Source of the DNA: Viola odorata
Lineage: Eukaryota; Streptophyta; Magnoliopsida; Malpighiales; Violaceae
Direction: 5' to 3'
Assembly (NCBI GenBank): GCA_963691705.1
Contig: OY829539.1
Span: 21,498,407-21,562,406, forward strand
Length of the DNA stretch: 64,000 nt
Translations under genes and position numbers: made by a program
Shown: positions 22,225 to 32,550 of the stretch, in pieces
Layout: every line of letters starts with the position of its first letter
Numbering within the stretch: the first letter of the stretch is position 1
Notes under the pieces: generated by a model
The model's input: only the letters and a program-made list of their open reading frames with translations
The model's database searches: none
What the model was told of the DNA's origin: nothing

Positions 22225-22650
22225 TGTCACGGCCTAACCATTCTGAGGCCCGTGCGGCGCCTAGGTCCCGCACCTAGGCCAGCCTTCTCTTGATGCTTAA
22301 CAGCAATCTCCAATACCCAAACCAGCCTCGGCCCTATCTTGCCAGCGCACTACTAGCTCTAGTCTCGGTCCCAGCTAGAAGTGGCCATCACGGCAAAGCC
22401 ATCATGGCAACGCCCCTTCCATAACACGGAAGGCTTGCTCGCACACCTATGCCGGACCCGCATAGGAGAAGCTCACTTAGACAAGCATACTCTCATATCT
22501 CATCCAGGGGTTGGTGGAGAGCTATCACACCCAATTGGACTTTCCCTTCACATACCCTATGAAGGGCTACCCGTTAAATCCATGCGCCTTCAGCGCATCT
22601 CAGGTTCCATGTTGAGGCTAAGCTTGAACACCAAGGCTTAGACCTTAACA
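22225..22650 (-). repeat. 5' LTR of the gag/protease-only element
   Basis: This 426-bp LTR is the partner of 18080-18505. On the minus strand it ends CCGTGACA and is followed after GG by TGGTAGCGGAGC (about 22211-22222), a primer-binding site resembling those that use initiator tRNA-Met (TGGTATCAGAGC). Confidence 0.9.
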
Positions 22651-22655
22651 GGGAG

Positions 22656-22883
22656 GGTCCCATTTTTTGACTAGGATCAAAACTGGGTGGGAACTTAGTG
22701 GTTGCTTCATCTCGCTCTTTTTTGGCCTGAGTGGCCCTCTCTGTAGTAATTCTGACTTACTCTTCCAACTCTGCTATTCTAGCAACCAACATCTCTTCTG
22801 TCTTAGTTTGTTCGGCCATTTTTTGCTTGAAGTCTAGTAACGAGGAGCTTTAGTGAAGTAGTTTTCCTTCGAGGAGCTATCGT
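22656..22883 (-). pseudogene. Tat gag, N-terminal part with lost start codon
   Basis: This is the 5' part of the same gag, right of the nested element. It reads IAPRRKTTS..., then a short coiled-coil-like stretch (ARIAELEE). By alignment with the plus-strand copy (ATGATAGCTCC at 42206), the start codon here is ACG at 22883-22881. A stop lies in the coiled coil. The nested element inserted within GGGAG, which is now duplicated at 18075 and 22651. Confidence 0.75.
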
Positions 22884-23379
22884 TAACCCTGAAAAAAAGG
22901 GAAAAAGAAATAAAAGGTTAGTATAGGTGGTGCAATCCCGAGGCCTCCACGCTGCTTATTCACTTTTCCGGCCTCCTTTCACTTAATACTTTTAGGACGA
23001 ATGAGAAGATGACCCTTCGGTGAAGATACGAAGGAAGCTTTTATTCATTCTAACGATGTAATGCGATCTTGGATGCTATATTCGAAACCCTTGAGATAAA
23101 CCAGTGCGATTGGCTAGTGTTTATCATGCTTGGAAATCTCCTTTCATGATGCGTTTTACGAGCATACTCTTGATTTGAAGAGCGAGGCCATCGTGCCAAG
23201 AGGTTTTGACAACCATTTGAGCGACGAAAGTCATGCTTAGGATGAGCAAAGATGATAAAACCCGGGTTGGGAGCACTTCAAGCAACATTCATAGTAACTC
23301 TTTCTTGTATACCGACATTCAATCTTAGAGGATAAATTTTAACCAGATTTATGGCGCTCTTTTAGCCGTTCACGCGTCC

Positions 23380-24160
23380 ACGTCAGTCAAAACAAAAGGG
23401 TGTGTGACTGCGACCGAGAAGAAATAACTATCCTTGCATTCAGAAATTTTTGTGAGAGATGTGCTGCCCAGAAAAATCCTATTTTTGATATGGGCAATCT
23501 TCAGCCTGTTATCAACTTCTTTCATGTTTTGCCTGAGTGGGAATTCTGAGCCAATTGTGTCCATATTGGCCAAAACAAAAGAGCGCGCGGCTGAAACTGA
23601 GAAACACCGTTATCCTTACGTCTAAATTGTTTGCGAGAGATGCGCCACCCAGAAAAATCCCATCTTGGGTATGGGAAATATTCAACCTGTTATCAAAGTG
23701 TTTAATGTTTTGGCTGAGTGCGAATTCGAAGAAAATCGCTTTGATATTGGCCAAGACAAAAGATCGCGCGGCTGAGACCGAGAAGAAAGAGCGACCTTTG
23801 CGTTCTGAATTTTTCGTGAGAAATTTACTGCCCAAAAAAATCTGAAATTTGGCGTGGTCATACTTCAACCTGTTTCCTACAACATTCATATTTTGATCGA
23901 GTGGTAACTCCGAGTCAATCGCATTGATATTGGCCAAAATAAAAAAACGTGCGGCTTAAACCGAGAAGAAACAACTATCCTTGCATTCTGAATTTTTTGT
24001 GAGAGATGCGTGCCTAGAAAATTCTGAAATTTGGTGTGGGCATACCTCGACCTGTCATAAACGTCTTTCATATTTTAGCCGAGTGAAAACTCCGAGTCAA
24101 TCACATCGATATTGGCCAAAACAAAAGAGCGCGTAGCTGAAACCGAAAAGACACAGCTAT
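23380..24160 (-). repeat. 183-bp tandem repeat, about 4.3 units, coding-like on the minus strand
   Basis: The landmark GGCCAAAACAAAAGAGCGCG recurs near 23384, 23569, 23752, 23933 and 24117, a spacing of about 181-185 bp. Each unit on the minus strand can be read as a 61-residue module with SExPLxQNM, NRLK, IFLGS and FFSV landmarks. One ORF (23512-23937) spans more than two units in phase. Single-base shifts break the frame between other units. The array lies between ORF1 and gag of the minus-strand Tat element. The matching interval of the plus-strand Tat element (41490-42200) has no such array. Confidence 0.88.
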
Positions 24161-24510
24161 CCTCGCGTCATCATTATTTGGCATATATATTTTTCGTGTT
24201 TTCATTTCTAGGGTTAACTCTTTTTTTTTGTTGCTCTATAGGTGATTTATTTTGGGGAGGGTTGTTTCGGATGTAGGCGATAGTCGTTTGATATCTTTTG
24301 GATGTGTGAAAGAAAGGACACGTTTCATAATTATCTGAATAATTACGTACTTTGTCATTGATTTTTTTCGTCAAAAGGGTTACAACCATTATAAGTCGGA
24401 TTACCTATCTAGATCCACCCGAAAAGGCCAGTAGACCGAAGTCTAGGAACATTGTTACATGGGGTGAAAAGGAAAATCTAAGTAGCCGATGCACAACTAT
24501 TTTGAAGATG
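24161..24510 (-). other. Spacer between the 183-bp array and ORF1
   Basis: I see no gene. It is part of the minus-strand Tat element between the repeat array and the ORF1 remnant. Confidence 0.5.
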
Positions 24511-24784
24511 TCAACCTCGGAAGTCGGGATCCGCTTGCTCATTACAAAACAAATTCCACGATGCGAGCTCTCCCTTTTGCATCATTACTTCAACTTCCAA
24601 AGCCGCCACTCGTATTCGTAATGCTCGGTTTTCCTTGTCTTTCTCGTTGGCGTGAGTGGTCAAGATCTTTATCACCGAATCTTTGTCTTTGATTATGGCG
24701 CTTGATGCTTCCTTCTTGCAGATTTCGCTACCCAAGCGCTCTTTGAATTCATCGAAAGCCAACTTATGATTTGCCACATGTATG
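24511..24784 (-). pseudogene. Tat ORF1 (coiled-coil protein), C-terminal fragment
   Basis: On the minus strand this reads EFKERLGSEICKKEASSAII, then a heptad-rich stretch, ending ADPDFRG and a stop at 24511. It is clearly homologous to the plus-strand ORF1 at 41095-41490 (DFKERLNNEIRRKEASSAII ... DPDFQG). Tat/Ogre elements carry such an extra ORF before gag; its role is unknown. The N-terminal part is cut off by the LTR that begins at 24785. Confidence 0.8.
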
Positions 24785-25741
24785 TGTTGATACCCGAATT
24801 TTGACGCCATTTAAATTGAATTTATCATTTATGTTATTTTACTTCACTTACTGTCATTTTTTAATTAATTTACTGTCGTTAGTTCATTTTTTATTCTCGT
24901 CACATTTTATCATTTATGCATTTTTAATTTTTTGGCATGTATTTTCATTATTATTATTATTATTATTATTATTTTCAGCCTTAAAAATTATATTTTTAAT
25001 TATCCGTTAGTCATTTGCTATTTATTTTTCCGTTTTAGGTCATTGCATAAAATTTAGGATTTTAAATATTTTATCATCTTTTTGGCATTTTTCATATTTT
25101 ATTATTATTTTTGTTCGAGCTTTTATTGAACCCGAGTAGGTTCGCTTGGATCATTGATCGAACGCATTATTTCTTCAGTTGACAATTACCTACTCTTTTT
25201 TTCATTCACACCAGTCAGCTTCGTCTCGTGCAATTTTCGTCGTAACGTCATTTATTTCTCATTCGAACATATTCATATTTCCGAATGAGAAAATAAACAC
25301 GTTAAACGAAGATTTTTCTTCATTCACTGTCGACTATTAAATTCGCCTTATTTTTCTCTACGCGCTGGCGCTTTCGGCTCGAGTTTGCGAAACATTTGGT
25401 CGTAAAATGGCTCGGAGCCATTTAAATAAAATTAAAAAAAGGAATTTGATCATCACCGTTGATCTGGTTGACCAAGGAAAGTCAACCAGGTCAACGACTC
25501 CCATAATTCATGTGCATGGCACATGAACAGTCGCCATGGAGCAGCAACGGAGCAAGCCATCGAGCTGCTTGCTCCCGTCGCCTCCCCATCGCATTGCCAA
25601 CAACCTAGCCCCGCCAGCACACAGCCTGTCCCGTCCACCATCATCACCTAGCCTTGCCAGCGCAACGACGTAGCTCCGCCAGCGCACGAGCTGCCCCTCC
25701 ATGTGCAGCATCGCGTCCTCACCCTCACTCGCTGAAACGTC

Positions 25742-25748
25742 TATAAAT
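25742..25748 (+). promoter_or_regulatory. TATA box of the plus-strand Tat LTR
   Basis: GTCTATAAATACC lies about 960 bp into the LTR and matches the place of the TATA box in the reversed Tat LTR. The nested solo LTR inserted about 70 bp downstream, probably in R or U5. Confidence 0.65.
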
Positions 25749-25818
25749 ACCAAGCCATTCCCAACCATTTTAGACACAAATTCACCCAGAGCTCTTTGCT
25801 CCTTCTCCCTCTAGACTG

Positions 25819-27166
25819 ATGATGTGTTGTCGAAGCACATACAAATATAATAATAAAAACATACTATCAAATGCACAATAAATTGTATATAGTGGCAGCA
25901 GGGTCGAACACAGGGACTAAGGGTAGACGCTGACTTTCGTGTGTGACTAGGGCAAACAGACCGAAACAGTAACAAATAGGGGGGTTTTGAGAGTGTTGAT
26001 TAATCTAATATAAACTAAGAAAGTAATAACAAACAGTAATAAAGCAAGTAAGAAATCAATAGAGAGAGAGTCCTTGGTAGAAATCTATCTCCGGTTACAT
26101 TTATGGTCGGCTGGTCATCGGTGCAAGGATCGTCTACCCCTGGCTGGTAGACGCGCTATAGGGACCAGGTACGCTTAGGTCCCCTGCTTACCTTAGTAAT
26201 AGAAGCCACCCCAAGATACGCTTATGGGATAACCTTGACAATCCGTCGTCCTCCAAGGTACGCTTATGGAGACAATACTCAGATGCCCATGAAGAGGAGG
26301 TAAGACACGTCTAGGGCGAGACACTCAGTACGCTCGAGGCACTACCCTAATTACTCATTTAACCCAGCTGAATGAGAGCAGGAACCCGATTACTTCCAAA
26401 CTGGTTGTCTACTTTACCCTGCAGCTTCGCGTTAGTTATAACAACAGAGATGACTTTAATCGGCTAGGTCTAGCAGCTAGTTGGCCAGACTAGAAACAAC
26501 CCTAGTAGATTTGACAAGAATTCGTTAAACAAATAAATACAAACCAGCGGTATATTAATATCAATTCGACCTCATGGCTTTCCTAAGCAACCTTCGATGA
26601 TTCCTACCAAGAACAAGATATTTAGCTACTCATAAAAAGTATAAAAAAAAAATAAAAAGAAGAAAATACGAAATAGTATTAAATGTTACCGGCCGGAGCA
26701 AAGCTCCGATTTATTACAAAGCTGCTGGAAAAAGTCTGGGAGAAGAGAGAGGCGGAAGAAGAAGAAGAGTGAAAGAGGCGGAAGAGAGAGCCCCCTTTAA
26801 AATCCTAATTATTTTAATATATATATTAAATAAAATAGAAGTCCTAAGTCTAATAGAACTAGGTTTTCCTTAATTATGCCTTTGCTGAGCTGGGAACACG
26901 GAGGGAAAGTCGGAGAATCAGTCGGATTTATTAAATTTCCTTTTCCGCACTTTCCATTTTCTGCAGCTGGCCTGCGAGCGATTAGCTGCTCGGCCTAGAC
27001 GCTGTAAACACTCCAAAATCTGGTGAATAGTGCATCTTTATGGAATTTCCTCTCCTAAAGCCTGAATCTACAATAAGCAAGGAAATAAAGGCTAATCAGT
27101 AGCATCAAGATCCAAAAAGGGCTAGGAAAGGAAGAGAAAATGTGGACAAAATACATCATATCAACC
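25819..27166 (-). mobile_element. Solo LTR, Athila-like, minus orientation
   Basis: A 1348-bp insertion flanked by GACTG on both sides (25814-25818 and 27167-27171). Read on the minus strand it starts near TGATATGATGTATTTTGTCC and ends near CGACAACACATCA. Its interior carries TCCCTGTGTTCGACCCTGC on the minus strand. No coding sequence, PBS or PPT is present, so it is most simply a solo LTR. Exact ends may differ by a few bases because the flanking GACTG does not abut perfect TG..CA ends. Assignment to the Athila group is inference. Confidence 0.65.
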
Positions 27167-27904
27167 GACTGCTCACTTAGAGCGTGAGTTGCCACAGTCT
27201 TCAAGCTTTTTCGGTGAGTTAGTCTTCGGCATTTTTCTGCCATTTTCGGCTTTAATTATTAGGTTGTTGTTTTGATTAAACCAATTGCTTGTTTGTGTCT
27301 TATTAATTCATATGCATGCTGCAGATAATTACCATGTTTTTTATTTGTTGATTCGTTGAGTGAGAAGAGTGAATTTTGAAGTTTTTGTTAATTATCATTT
27401 TTTTACATTTTCATGAAATTAAATATTGTTCTTGCATGTTTCAATCCCTAATTTTTGCATGATCATGTTGTAGAGGAGAAGAACTTTCCTTGGAGCTCAA
27501 GACCAGGCGATTTGGCCACCTGGTCGGAGCTCCCCATTGCCGGCAGTGGCGTCGGCGATACGAGGAAGACGATGAACAGTCCTGGTCTTGGGCTGTTCAA
27601 CGCGGGAAGGGAAAGAAAGGTGATGGGCCGAGCCCACCACCATTAAAAATCTGATTTTTAGGCCAGGAACTGTTCCTGGCCATTTCTTTTATTTTTCAAG
27701 CTGGGCCCGACCCATTTTCATTCTTTCTAAGATCTCGGTTCGCGTTTTTTCGTGTAAAATACTCGCATGCTTTGTATGATTTTTTTGTGATTTATGCTTT
27801 ATTTTTCTCATATATCATATGCATGAAAAGTGTAGTTTTTTTTCGTAAAAATACTCGTGCATTCCATTATGACTATTTTTCGTACTATCGCTTTAAAATT
27901 TTGT

Positions 27905-28330
27905 ACCTATCAACTGTTTAAATTTCCGCAATTTATTCTCTACAACCTATCAACTGTTTAAATTTCCACAATTTATTCTACACAACCTATCAACTGTTTA
28001 AATTTCCGCAATTTAAAATTCAGTCATTTAATTTACCGCCTATATGGTCGGTCGCACTTTAAATTTCTACAAATCATCAATTGCTTAATTTTTTTCCAAA
28101 TCATCAAATCTTTAATTTTTCGCAATTATCATCATTTAAATTTTTGTATGCATCAAATCATCATTTAAATTTTCCTGCACTTATTAAATCATCATTTAAA
28201 TTTTCGTATGCATCAAATCATCATTTAAATTTTCCTACACTTATCAAATCATCATTTAAATTTTCATATGCGTTAAACCATTATTTATTTTTCGTATACA
28301 TAAATTGTTTATTTAATTCCTTGCATGCAT
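27905..28330. repeat. AT-rich tandem repeats in the plus-strand Tat LTR
   Basis: First, three copies of a unit of about 43 bp built on ACCTATCAACTGTTTAAATT. Then several copies of a unit of about 29 bp built on CATCAAATCATCATTTAAAT. The ORF at 28081-28332 is the second repeat read in frame and is not a gene. Confidence 0.85.
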
Positions 28331-29228
28331 AAACTTCTTATTTATTTTTCGAGCTATCACTAACACTCTCATTTCGTAGGTTTAAAATTTAAGCTTCGCT
28401 CGAAAGTACGCCTTTCTTTCCCCTTTTATTTATTCAAAGCTTTCCGTAAATATTAATCGTATGCATGATATATAGAATTGCTAGAATTAAAATGAATCTA
28501 CATGAACAACTTGTTTAATGACTCGCTTTAAATGCCATGCTCATTTGTTTTAAATTCCGCTTATATTGACTGCATGTGTTTAGTGGCTTCGATCCCACAT
28601 CGGTTTATCATTTGAATTTGTACTCTGTTAGCAATCCATGATAGAATCACTTCGTAATTAATTTAATCATGCATGGCCCGATGATGAAAAAGAGGGCGCT
28701 CATTCAGTCTTACGAAAAATTCAGTCCCATCACGCTACGTTCAGGAATAATCGATTGGTCTTGAAAACGGTAACTCCGTCCGAAAAGATTTTTAAAACGA
28801 TAACCTCATCCAACGATTGATTATTCCCGAACGGTCCCTACAGAAAAGACTAAATTAACAATTCCTCTGAGGACCCCCTTTTAAAACACATTTTTATCAA
28901 ACATCTTTTAGACACCTCTCTTATCAATCGGTAACCATTTTCAGATGTGACTCGGGTGCCTACCACCTTCCCGAGTCCATAATACGGCCCCAAACATTTG
29001 TTCTTGGGTTTAGACCCTCTTTTTTTGTGCCTTTAGTTTTTTTTATCTTTTTTTATTTTTATTTTTATTTTTTATGCCATGACGATTAGGTTCCCTAAAC
29101 CTAGAGACAAAAATTAGGATGGCGACTTCATTGCAGGTTGTGAGGCGTCCTTTTATGCCGAGCATCGTAAGGTCTCAGATTCGTCGTATACTCGCGAATT
29201 TTTATTATTTTCGGGGGGCGCGATAGTT

Positions 29229-29246
29229 TGGCGACTTCACTAGCGA
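29229..29246 (+). other. Primer-binding site of the plus-strand Tat element
   Basis: TGGCGACTTCACTAGCGA lies 3 bp after the LTR end. It is a decayed form of the TGGCGACTCxxCTGGGGA primer site usual in Tat/Ogre elements and attributed to tRNA-Arg. A second TGGCGACTTC at about 29114 is internal to the LTR, as in relatives. Confidence 0.65.
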
Positions 29247-29370
29247 CTGTGGGTCGGAGCCGGTTTTATTTTTTTTGTGTTTATTTGTTTATTTACCCGC
29301 TTTGATAAATTGCTGATTTGTTTATTTATTCGCTTTGATATCAATCGTCATATGCATTTTATAGCGCCCT

Positions 29371-30694
29371 TGTTTGAGCGCCAAAATGTCTTATTTTCAT
29401 CGTCCTTTCCTCCCTTTTTAGGACGATGATACTGCTAATTCTTGGGTTCTCCACTCCTTTTTAGAGATCATGTTGCTGAGAAGCATAACGTTCATTAGGA
29501 GCTGAAATCGCCAAGTTAGAGCTATTTTGCGCCAGAAGCGTCCTTACCCCAGACCTGGGGTAAGGGAGACCCGAAATTCCAGCGTGGACCAGTTGTCTTG
29601 TTCTTCTAGAAGACCTAATTCTGCTGATTTTCTATTCCAGCAAGGAGTCCTGCTGCCACAGAACGTCTCCAATGTTTCTGTTAGGATTTTGAACAATTAA
29701 TTATATTAGATTTTATCCTTTCATTATTGGAGGGATTATTATTAAAGGGAACAGAGAGCTGCGTCTCTAACATACTTCATCTTCCCGAATATTTCTTTTC
29801 CTTCTTTCTGGATAACAACCATTAACAGAGCGTCAAAACTCTATTTGCTTTCTTCTTTAATTAATTAAATTCCTTTTTATGCTTTCAATCTCTTTTATTT
29901 ACTTATTATGATGATGCTTGGCTAAATTCTATTTTCCTTGTAAGGATTCAATGCCATGAATAATTGATTGTGAGATCTAATTGCGCTTATTAAATTTCGG
30001 CTTATATCTCTATTTGTTTTAGTTGAATGTCAAGTTAATCTTATTCCTTTTGAAGTCTGATCATCTACAAATAGGATTTGATTAATTACAGTCTTCTCTT
30101 GATACTTTGGAGTCTACATTGTAAAGAGAGATGCGAAGGCAACTATCTGATTGACGGATCAGAATAGAAAATGAATAGAGTCAGGTTTATAGGATTTTTA
30201 TCCCAGACTTGGGATCGGTCTCTCCTTGCGAATTATCAATCATTTGATTAAATTCTATAGTGTCTCTTAGAATTGTCAAACTGATTAGGGGCTTCTAATA
30301 GAGTGTCTCTTTATTAGCCTTGTTTAGGAGGAGAGCAGGAGATTTAGGTGAACACCTAGTCTCTATAGCCGCCTATAAGTTCGGTCTTGAAGATACTTGA
30401 ATCAATGATCAATCAGTTTAATTCGTGTGCTTAGTCAAATCCTTACTGGGAACTTTGTCATCTTTGAACATAACACACTTTTTTTACTATTTATACTATT
30501 TCTGTTTCTTAAGCAATTACAACACAACAATCAATATTGGTATTTACCACCTGTTACTTATCTTGTCATTTATAAAGAATATTAATTGCCACCGAATCCC
30601 TGAGGACGAACCTTTTACCACTTGCTACTGTTATAAAACTACATGTGCATTGGTAGATTGTATTATTTTATTTTGACGGTTTCGGCAACCATCA
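29371..30694 (+). repeat. 5' LTR of the Athila element
   Basis: The LTR has TGTTTGAGCG...CAACCATCA ends, 1324 bp. Near its start is a stem-loop (CATCGTCCT at 29398 and AGGACGATG at 29420). At 29543-29564 there is a perfect inverted repeat with 10-bp arms, CTTACCCCAG and CTGGGGTAAG, 2 bp apart. The ORF at 30425-30676 lies within the LTR and is not a gene. Confidence 0.95.
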
Positions 30695-30699
30695 AATTT

Positions 30700-30717
30700 T
30701 GGCGCCGTTGCCGGGGA
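30700..30717 (+). other. Athila primer-binding site
   Basis: TGGCGCCGTTGCCGGGGA, 5 bp after the 5' LTR. This is the standard Athila PBS, attributed to tRNA-Asp. Confidence 0.92.
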
Positions 30718-30748
30718 TTCATCGGTACTAATTGATTTTTCTTTGTTT

Positions 30749-32550
30749 ATGACCAGGACCTCTAATTCAGAATTGATTCCGTACAACCCAGAGATTACAA
30801 GAAGAGAAACACAGTACAGGAAGCAAGCGAAAAATCAGAGGGCTGTTCCTGAAGAACAACAACCAGAAAATAATTTTCAGACACCACAAAGGGCCCTTAT
30901 CCCAGACCTGGGGGAAAGACCATCAGCAATCCGAAATAACCCACTTTTCGAACAAGTCATGGATGACCACCAAAATAACTAGCCACCACCTCCCCCGCCT
31001 GAGCAAACCTTTAGACAACGAAACAATAAAGGACCACCACCGGATACGCACTTTTGTATCCAATATCCGCCCGTAGAACATGATTGGAATCTAAAACCAA
31101 ACATGAACCATAACCTCAAGAAATTCTATGGTATGCCTAGCGAGAATCCATTCAAATACCTGCAGTACTTCCATTGGGAATGTGACACTCACAAACCCCC
31201 TCGAGTGGATATCAACTGAGCAAAACTCTGAACTTTTCCATGGACCCTAGAGGATAAAGCTAGGAATTGGTTCCTTAGCCTTCCTCACACCTCCATAAAT
31301 ACATGGCAGCAGATGTTGAGTACCTTTCTCAACAAATATTGGTCCTCTGGAAAGGCTGGAAGTGCTAGGAAGGATATTGTGTCCATCAAACAGAATCCTA
31401 TTGAGAGCTTTGGGGAGTACTACCAACAGTTCAGAGATCTACAGGAAATCTGCCCAAACCATGGAGTTTCTGATTGGAATTCAGTACAATATTTCTATGA
31501 CGGTTTGTGCGTGAAAGACAAGTTAGTAGTGGATGGAGCTGCAGGAGGCGCACTACAAGATTGCACTCTCATAAGAGCTAACCATTTGATTGAAACCTTA
31601 GCTGAAAATAGCTTCTACAATGAGTCAAGCAAAAGAGATACGCCAACTGGTAATGTGTCCTCAATTCAAACTCAATTGACTGAACTTTCTGATCGTTTGA
31701 ATACTTTAGCAGGACACTCACAGGTACAAGTACAGCAAGTACAACCTACCATCATGTGTGGTACATGCGGCCAGCTAGGACACCATACAGATGACTGCAT
31801 ATTGAACAATGGAACACCCGAAGAGGTCAACTTAGTAATGCAGTACCGGCAGGAATATGGAAAATACCCACCTCACAGACCCAGATTCAATTAAAATAAC
31901 CAAAATCAGTACCAAAATTAGTACAACACCAATCCTGGTTGGAAAGAAAACATAAACTCCAACGTCATAGTCCCACTACCAAACCAATATTCATCCAATA
32001 ACCAACCCCAAGCTCAAACACACCAAACACCACCAGTAAATTTCCAAAATTTCGTGCCCAGACCTACTGTTCCACAGTTACCGGCGCCACAACAGCCCCT
32101 AATGCTCACTGGCCCGTCGATGGAGGATATGATCAAGCAATTTATGCAAACCACACAAGCTAGCATATCAGCCATACAAAGAGAAGTGGCAGAGCTAAAA
32201 AGCAACAAGCAAGAGCAAGGGAAGTTACCATCAACTACTGTGAATAATCTGAAACATGATGCATGCTCGATGACACTTAGGAGTGGAGCTAAAATTTCAG
32301 ACGGAACAGTCGTTGTCCTAGGTCTGGGGAAGAAGCCGTCAGAAGTCCTTATCCCAGACCAGCCCGAACCAGAGGTAGAAATAATTTCTAAAAAACCAGC
32401 ACAGGTAAAATCAGCTCCAGATCCAGTGCCGATCAAGAAGGAACAGGTAATCCCTCTTCCTTTCCCTGAAAGGTCTGAAAAGTCCAAGAAGGTAAAGGAA
32501 GAGAAAGCTATTCTAGAATTATTTCGTAAAGTAGCTATTAATGTTCCACT
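30749..32550 (+). pseudogene. Athila gag
   Basis: Starts at ATG 30749 (MTRTSNSELIPYNPEI). It contains the retrotransposon gag domain (ARNWFLSLPHTSINTWQQM; SFGEYYQQFRDLQEICPNHG) and a CCHC knuckle CGTCGQLGHHTDDC at about 31757-31798, then a Gln/Pro-rich linker and a coiled coil. In-frame stops lie at 30980, 31217, 31229, 31892 and 31919, with no frameshift. Each stop can come from CAA, CAG or TGG by one C-to-T or G-to-A change. Gag would form the particle; the boundary to protease is approximate. Confidence 0.9.

Larger units (their letters stand above)
18080..22650 (-). mobile_element. Gag/protease-only LTR retrotransposon (TR-GAG-like), recent insertion
   Basis: A complete 4571-bp element with 426-bp LTRs (18080-18505 and 22225-22650) that look identical by eye, begin TGTCACGG and end CTTAACA on the plus strand, and are flanked by the target duplication GGGAG (18075-18079, 22651-22655). 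On the minus strand a PBS-like TGGTAGCGGAGC follows the right LTR, and a PPT AAGTGGGGGAGAG precedes the left LTR, which sets the orientation. The 3.7-kb interior holds decayed gag and protease sequence but no RT, RNase H or integrase, so movement must depend on another element's enzymes. It sits inside the gag of the minus-strand Tat element. Confidence 0.92.
10205..24784 (-). mobile_element. Ty3/gypsy Tat-lineage element, minus strand, no pol, truncated
   Basis: Right to left (5' to 3' of the element): ORF1 fragment (24511-24784), 183-bp repeat array (23380-24160), gag (22883-22656 and 18074-16735, split by a nested element), a repeat-rich 3' region, a PPT (12937-12951) and a 3' LTR (12936-10205). 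No protease, RT, RNase H or integrase is present: the sequence passes from the gag zinc knuckle straight into 3' non-coding sequence. Its 5' end is cut by the plus-strand Tat LTR at 24785. Gag and ORF1 resemble those of that plus-strand element, so this looks like a non-autonomous relative. Confidence 0.85.
24785..29225 (+). repeat. 5' LTR of the plus-strand Tat element (with a nested solo LTR)
   Basis: It begins TGTTGATACCCGAATTTTGA, the usual start of this LTR class, and ends in TTTTCGGGGGGCGCGATA (CA changed to TA) just before the PBS. Removing the 1348-bp insertion leaves about 3.1 kb. It shares blocks with the reversed LTR at 10205-12936. Inside are an (ATT)n run near 24949-24976 and AT-rich tandem repeats at 27905-28330. 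An imperfect inverted pair lies at about 28742-28829 (GGAATAATCGATTGG against CCAACGATTGATTATTCC). Confidence 0.8.

Noticed and set aside
25453..25777. Overlapping minus-strand ORFs of 64 and 89 codons
   Set aside because: They lie in the GC-rich U3 of the plus-strand Tat LTR next to its TATA box, with no similarity recognised.
29100..29135. TGGCGACTTCATTGCAGG as the Tat primer-binding site
   Set aside because: In this LTR class a similar TGGCGACT occurs inside the LTR; the second copy at 29229 directly follows the GGGGCGCGA(C/T)A end and fits better.
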